Shown here: positions 60,041-64,000 of the stretch, piece by piece
Layout of the letters: the number at the start of each line of letters is the position of its first letter
Numbering within the stretch: position 1 is the stretch's first letter
Assembly: GCF_003627955.1 (NCBI RefSeq)
Contig: NZ_RBWS01000027.1
Span: forward strand, 1 to 64,000
Direction of reading: 5' to 3'
DNA from: Sphingobacterium puteale
GTDB taxonomy: Bacteria; Bacteroidota; Bacteroidia; Sphingobacteriales; Sphingobacteriaceae
DNA length: 64,000 nt
Made by a program: the position numbers and the translations under genes
Notes under the pieces: model-generated
The model's database searches: none
What the model saw: only the letters and a program-made list of their open reading frames with translations
What the model was told of the DNA's origin: nothing

Positions 60041-62155
60041 ATGAAGCAGATAATTCAATCCTTTAAAACAGGAGAAACTATATTAGAAGATGTTCCCGCG
60101 CCACAGGTAAAAAGGGGGAGCGTGCTTATTCAAACCACTAGGTCACTTGTTTCTTTAGGTACAGAGCGTATGTTAGTCGAGTTTGGAAAATCAAATTTGA
60201 TCCAGAAAGCTAGACAGCAACCCGATAAAGTAAAGCAGGTGCTTGACAAGATTAAAACGGAAGGATTAGTACCGACATTAGAAGCTGTTTTTAACAAGTT
60301 AGGAGAACCACTTCCGTTAGGTTATTGTAACGTAGGTAGGGTTATTGCTGTAGGGGAAGGTGTTAATGATTTTAAAGTGGGCGATCGCGTAGCCTCGAAT
60401 GGTCATCATGCCGAATTTGTATCGATACCAAAGAATCTTGTTGCTCATATTCCGTCGAATGTCTCGGATGATGAAGCAACTTTCACTGTTATAGGTTCAA
60501 TTGGTCTTCAAGGGATAAGACTGTTAAATCCGACATTAGGTGAAACTGTAGTTGTTGTAGGCCTTGGTTTAATTGGTTTAATTACCGCCCAACTTTTAGT
60601 CGCTAATGGTTGCCGGGTTATAGGTTCGGACATTGATGAGAGTAAATTGGCAATGGCGGCAGAATGGGGAGTAATTCCATTTAACCCAATAAAAGGTGAT
60701 ATTGTTAAGTTCGTTGAAGACCAAACAAATGGTGTTGGTGCAGATGGCGTTATTATAACAGCTTCAGCAAAAAATAACGAAATTATTTCGCAAGCGGCGA
60801 AGATGAGCAGAAAAAGAGGTCGGATTGTCTTGGTTGGAGTAATTGGACTCGACATTAGCCGTGCTGATTTTTATGAAAAAGAGTTGTCTTTTCAGGTTTC
60901 ATGTTCCTACGGGCCTGGGCGCTATGACGAAGATTACGAACAAAAAGGAATAGATTATCCATTACCTTTTGTTCGATGGACAGAGAAAAGAAACTTTGAA
61001 ACGATTCTACAAGCTATTAGCTCCCAACGGATTCGGGTAAACGAAATGATTACAGAGATCGTTGATTTACCAGATTATTTGAAAATTTATGGACAGATTG
61101 GAAGTAGCAGTTCGATTGCATCCATTCTTAAATATAAGGAAGAGACAGAGTTAAATCCGAAACGGAACATAGCGTTATTAAATGCTGATTTTTCATCTTC
61201 TAAGGGTGTAATCGGAATTATTGGTGCTGGTAACTTTACGAAGATGACAGTTATGCCTGCCCTTAAGAACAGTGGTGCCCATTATAAGTACATTGCGAGT
61301 AATGGGGGGGTAACCGGAACTTCGTTAGCTCAAAAGTATGGTATAGCAAATTCAACGACAGACTATAAGACTATATTAGATGATTCTGATGTAGATTTAG
61401 TACTTATCACAACGCGACATAATTTACATGCTTCGATGGTAATCGAGACATTGCGATCAGGGAAGAATGTTTTTGTCGAAAAACCTTTGGCGTTGAATTT
61501 GGATGAGTTGAACGAAATCATAGAGGTTCAAAAGCAAACAAGAAAAAATGTTACCGTTGGTTTCAACAGGAGATTCTCTCCACATATTCAGAAAATTAAA
61601 CAGATTGTTGGGGATTCGCCGATGAATGTTATTGCTACTATGAATGCCGGAGCTATTCCTCCAAATATTTGGGTACATGACATGAAAGTAGGTGGGGGAA
61701 GAATCATCGGTGAAGCATGCCATTATATTGATCTGATTACCTACTTAACTGGCAGCAAGGTGAAAGCAGTATGTATGAATGCGATGGGTATAAACCCCGA
61801 AGAGAATACAGACAATGCTTCAATTCTGTTAAAATTCGAGAATGGCTCAACAGGTGTTATAAATTATTTTGCCAACGGTTCGAAGTCTTACTCAAAGGAA
61901 CGAGTAGAGGTTTTCTCTCAGGAGAGGACAATAATAATGGATAATTTTAGGGTTACGGAAGGTTTTGGAACCAGAGGTTTTTCGAAATTGAAAACGAAAT
62001 TGGATAAAGGTCATACAAATCAATTTTTAGCTTTGATTGACAGAGTAAAAAATGGAGGAGCGCCACTTATCTCTATGGAGGATTTAGTTAATACAACAAA
62101 GGCTTCTTTTGGTGCGATTGAGAGTTTGAAAGAGAATAAATGGATCGAGTTATAA
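60041..62155 (+). CDS. Bi-domain oxidoreductase (zinc-dehydrogenase-like plus GFO/IDH/MocA)
   Basis: A 704-aa fusion. Residues 1-350 are an MDR alcohol-dehydrogenase fold (GLGLIGLITAQLLVANGCRVIGSDIDESKLAMA, and GYCNVGRVIAVGEGVNDFKVGDRVASNGHHAEFV). Residues 385-704 are a GFO/IDH/MocA oxidoreductase (GIIGAGNFTKMTVMPAL, DVDLVLITTRHNLHASMVIETLRSGKNVFVEKPLAL, the EKP motif). Such fusions sit next to heparinase-like genes in bacterial polysaccharide clusters. Possible role: redox change or epimerisation of a sugar in the repeat unit. It follows the DUF4838-like gene by 1 bp. Substrate unknown. Confidence 0.9.
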   Translation: MKQIIQSFKTGETILEDVPAPQVKRGSVLIQTTRSLVSLGTERMLVEFGKSNLIQKARQQPDKVKQVLDKIKTEGLVPTLEAVFNKLGEPLPLGYCNVGRVIAVGEGVNDFKVGDRVASNGHHAEFVSIPKNLVAHIPSNVSDDEATFTVIGSIGLQGIRLLNPTLGETVVVVGLGLIGLITAQLLVANGCRVIGSDIDESKLAMAAEWGVIPFNPIKGDIVKFVEDQTNGVGADGVIITASAKNNEIISQAAKMSRKRGRIVLVGVIGLDISRADFYEKELSFQVSCSYGPGRYDEDYEQKGIDYPLPFVRWTEKRNFETILQAISSQRIRVNEMITEIVDLPDYLKIYGQIGSSSSIASILKYKEETELNPKRNIALLNADFSSSKGVIGIIGAGNFTKMTVMPALKNSGAHYKYIASNGGVTGTSLAQKYGIANSTTDYKTILDDSDVDLVLITTRHNLHASMVIETLRSGKNVFVEKPLALNLDELNEIIEVQKQTRKNVTVGFNRRFSPHIQKIKQIVGDSPMNVIATMNAGAIPPNIWVHDMKVGGGRIIGEACHYIDLITYLTGSKVKAVCMNAMGINPEENTDNASILLKFENGSTGVINYFANGSKSYSKERVEVFSQERTIIMDNFRVTEGFGTRGFSKLKTKLDKGHTNQFLALIDRVKNGGAPLISMEDLVNTTKASFGAIESLKENKWIEL

Positions 62156-62201
62156 CTGGTGGTTTTTCTTTTTGGTTCTATTTAACTGTTGATCTTTTGT
62201 T

Positions 62202-63767
62202 ATGATGTCTAAACTCATTTTATTGTATAATACAATAAAGCATCTGAAATTTTCACAACTATACTGGCAGGTAGTATATAGGACACGACCTTCGACGAAC
62301 GTCACTGAAGGGGGGGCGCATGAAATTAATTATCAGTCGCTACAGTTTAAAGGCAAAAGCGAATTAGCTGTTAAATATTTGCAGAATAATAGATTTTGTT
62401 TTCTAAATCTTGAACAGCACTTTCAGAACGAAATAAATTGGAATTTCATGGATTTTGGTAAATTATGGAACTACAATTTAGAGTATTTTGATTATCTCCA
62501 ACAGAATGATATCTCTACTAACGAGAAGGAACGTCTTATTGAAGATTTTTATAAATTTTCTATTAGTAAAAAGCGAAAGCTAGAACCCTATCCTGTCTCT
62601 CTCAGAAGTATTAATATTATCCGTTTTGTATTAGATTCAAACCGTTTAAATGCTGATTTTTTAAAATTTGTTTGTCAGGAATTGGATTATCTTAGTAAAA
62701 ACTATGAGTATCATATTTTAGGAAATCATCTATTGGAAAATGCATTCGCATTATGTCTTGGTGGCGCTTTTTTTAATAATAAAAATTGGCATGCTAAAGC
62801 CGTTAAGATCCTTCAAAACCAGTTGTCAGAACAAATATTAAAAGATGGGGGGCACTTTGAGTTGAGCCCTATGTATCATCAAATTATCTTTTATCGAACT
62901 TTGGAATTATTGGATTGGTACGAAAATTATCCCAAAAAGGATAAGAAATTTGAGTTTTTCCTTAGAAAGATTGCAGAAGGTATGAAAAGCTGGTTGATTG
63001 AGATTTCTTTTGAAAATGGTGATATTCCTTTATTTAACGACGCGGCTAATGGAATTGCTATGAAAACGGAAGATCTGTTGGCTTATGCGACAAGGTGTGG
63101 TGTGAATACAGTGGATATTGCGCTTGGGGAATCAGGATACCGTACCTACAAAGGCAAAAATTACGAGATAAAAGTAGACGTAGGGCCTATAGGAGCAGAC
63201 TATCAGCCAGGGCATGCTCATGCGGATTCATTGAGCTTTATATTATATAGCAATCGGCAGCCACTACTGGTTGAACAAGGTACCTCCACCTATCAAATAG
63301 GTTTCCGTCGGGATCTAGAAAGGTCTACCTCCGCGCATAACACTATTGTTGTGGCAGGGAAAAACCAATCTGAGGTTTGGGGAGGGTTTAGGGTTGGAGC
63401 ACGCGCCAATACGACAGTTTTAGCGGAGACTGAAAATAAATTAGTGGCTTCCCATGATGGTTATCGCAAATTAAATCTTGCACATAAAAGGTCTTTTGGA
63501 TTTAAAGATGATCGAATCGAGATTGAGGATTTTCTTTCTTCTGAAGCAGAAGCAACAGCTTTTTTTCATCTGCATCCGACTCGAACGGTTGAAAAGTTTG
63601 ATGCTTCAACATATATTATTGATGGCAGGATAAAGGTTGTTATGGTGGGAGCACATGATATAAAACTAGAAGAATATAAGTTTGCTGATCAATATAATAA
63701 TTACCATATTGCAAAACGCCTAGTAGCTTCATTTTCTAAAAGCCTAAATACTTCAATCCATTTTTGA
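62202..63767 (+). CDS. Heparinase II/III-like protein
   Basis: 521 aa. The N-terminal half is the alpha-helical toroid of the heparinase II/III/alginate lyase-like family (RLIEDFYKFSISKKRKLEPYPVSLR, ILGNHLLENAFALCLGGAFF, GHFELSPMYHQIIFYRTLELLDWY). The beta-sandwich half has the hallmark PGHAHADSLSFILY. No signal peptide is visible, so it is not an obvious secreted polysaccharide lyase. Heparinase-like proteins with an adjacent bi-domain oxidoreductase are often cytoplasmic or membrane-proximal members of polysaccharide assembly loci. It follows the oxidoreductase by 46 bp. Two ATG codons at 62202 and 62205 are equivalent starts. Confidence 0.9.
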   Translation: MMSKLILLYNTIKHLKFSQLYWQVVYRTRPSTNVTEGGAHEINYQSLQFKGKSELAVKYLQNNRFCFLNLEQHFQNEINWNFMDFGKLWNYNLEYFDYLQQNDISTNEKERLIEDFYKFSISKKRKLEPYPVSLRSINIIRFVLDSNRLNADFLKFVCQELDYLSKNYEYHILGNHLLENAFALCLGGAFFNNKNWHAKAVKILQNQLSEQILKDGGHFELSPMYHQIIFYRTLELLDWYENYPKKDKKFEFFLRKIAEGMKSWLIEISFENGDIPLFNDAANGIAMKTEDLLAYATRCGVNTVDIALGESGYRTYKGKNYEIKVDVGPIGADYQPGHAHADSLSFILYSNRQPLLVEQGTSTYQIGFRRDLERSTSAHNTIVVAGKNQSEVWGGFRVGARANTTVLAETENKLVASHDGYRKLNLAHKRSFGFKDDRIEIEDFLSSEAEATAFFHLHPTRTVEKFDASTYIIDGRIKVVMVGAHDIKLEEYKFADQYNNYHIAKRLVASFSKSLNTSIHF

Positions 63768-63776
63768 AAGATTCAA

Positions 63777-64000
63777 ATGAAGAGAATATTATATTTAACA
63801 TTTTATTTTGAACCAGATTTGTGTGCTGGTTCCTTTAGGAATAGCCCTCTTGTCAAAGAATTGGCAGGCCAAGCCGGTCAGGATATACATATTGAAGTGA
63901 TTACCACATTGCCAAATAGATATAGTTCATTTGAAGCGGATGCTCTTGCATATGAGCAATATGAAAATCTCAGTATTCATCGCGTGGCAATTCCGAAACA
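63777..64000 (+). CDS. Glycosyltransferase family 4 protein, N-terminal part (cut by window end)
   Basis: An ATG at 63777, 9 bp after the heparinase-like stop, opens a frame that stays open to the end of the window (about 74 residues). The start MKRILYLTFYFEPDLCAGSF followed by RNSPLVKELAGQ and VITTLPNRYSSF resembles WbuB/FnlC-linked glycosyltransferases of family 4 (ManNAc/fucosamine type loci). The domain with the donor-binding motif lies outside. The call is limited by the truncation. Confidence 0.75.
   Translation, partial: MKRILYLTFYFEPDLCAGSFRNSPLVKELAGQAGQDIHIEVITTLPNRYSSFEADALAYEQYENLSIHRVAIPK

Noticed and set aside
1..64000. CRISPR arrays, tRNA/rRNA genes, insertion sequences, integrases and prophage genes
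   Set aside because: None was recognised: no regular spaced repeats, no transposase or integrase motifs, and no cloverleaf-type sequence was noticed.

Overview
The window looks like a chromosomal segment of a Bacteroidota bacterium, most likely Sphingobacteriaceae (Sphingobacterium/Pedobacter-like). The reasons are TonB-dependent receptors with an N-terminal carboxypeptidase-regulatory-like domain, SusD-less iron loci with a DUF4374-type lipoprotein, Bacteroidota lipoproteins, weak Shine-Dalgarno sites, and several promoters of the Bacteroidota form TTTG-N19-21-TAnnTTTG. The genus is inferred; no rRNA or tRNA gene is present to settle it.

Region 1 (0-25.8 kb) is mostly housekeeping and envelope functions: metG, an LD-carboxypeptidase, two double-domain universal stress proteins around a DoxX membrane protein, an animal-type UDP-glucose 6-dehydrogenase, a Prc-like tail-specific protease, a TPR protein and rarA. 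A divergent iron-uptake module follows: a PepSY reductase-like operon on the minus strand and a TonB receptor plus DUF4374-like lipoprotein on the plus strand. Their shared intergenic region holds two good promoters, and one overlaps a perfect 21-bp inverted repeat. After an S41 lipoprotein protease comes a five-gene minus-strand operon (25.8 to 21.3 kb): a thioredoxin-like lipoprotein, a Ser/His S24/S26 peptidase, a PqqD-like protein, an ABC exporter and an HPr-kinase-like protein. It looks like a peptide modification and export system with no recognisable precursor, and it is the best candidate here for an undescribed system.

Region 2 (26.1-41.6 kb) is a complete Wzx/Wzy-type polysaccharide locus: a Wza-like SLBB exporter, a Wzz/Wzc-like chain-length protein, eight glycosyltransferase-type proteins, a flippase, a polymerase-like protein and a beta-helix lipoprotein, nearly all overlapping or within 30 bp of each other.

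Region 3 (41.8-48.4 kb) supplies precursors and is rich in duplications: an initiating polyprenyl-phosphate GlcNAc-1-P transferase, a DEDDh exonuclease, a frameshifted wecB, two tandem TagD-like cytidylyltransferases, a mannose-1-phosphate guanylyltransferase and two tandem copies of an unknown membrane-anchored protein.

Region 4 (48.6 kb to the end) is a second polysaccharide locus behind its own promoter: a winged-helix regulator, intact wecB and wecC (UDP-ManNAcA synthesis), a second flippase, a pyruvyl transferase, a second polymerase-like protein, glycosyltransferases, a LbetaH acyltransferase cut by an in-frame TGA, a DUF4838-like secreted protein, a bi-domain oxidoreductase, a heparinase II/III-like protein and the start of another glycosyltransferase. 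It has no export proteins of its own within the window, so it may share the Wza/Wzz pair of region 2. No CRISPR array, insertion sequence, integrase, tRNA or rRNA was seen.
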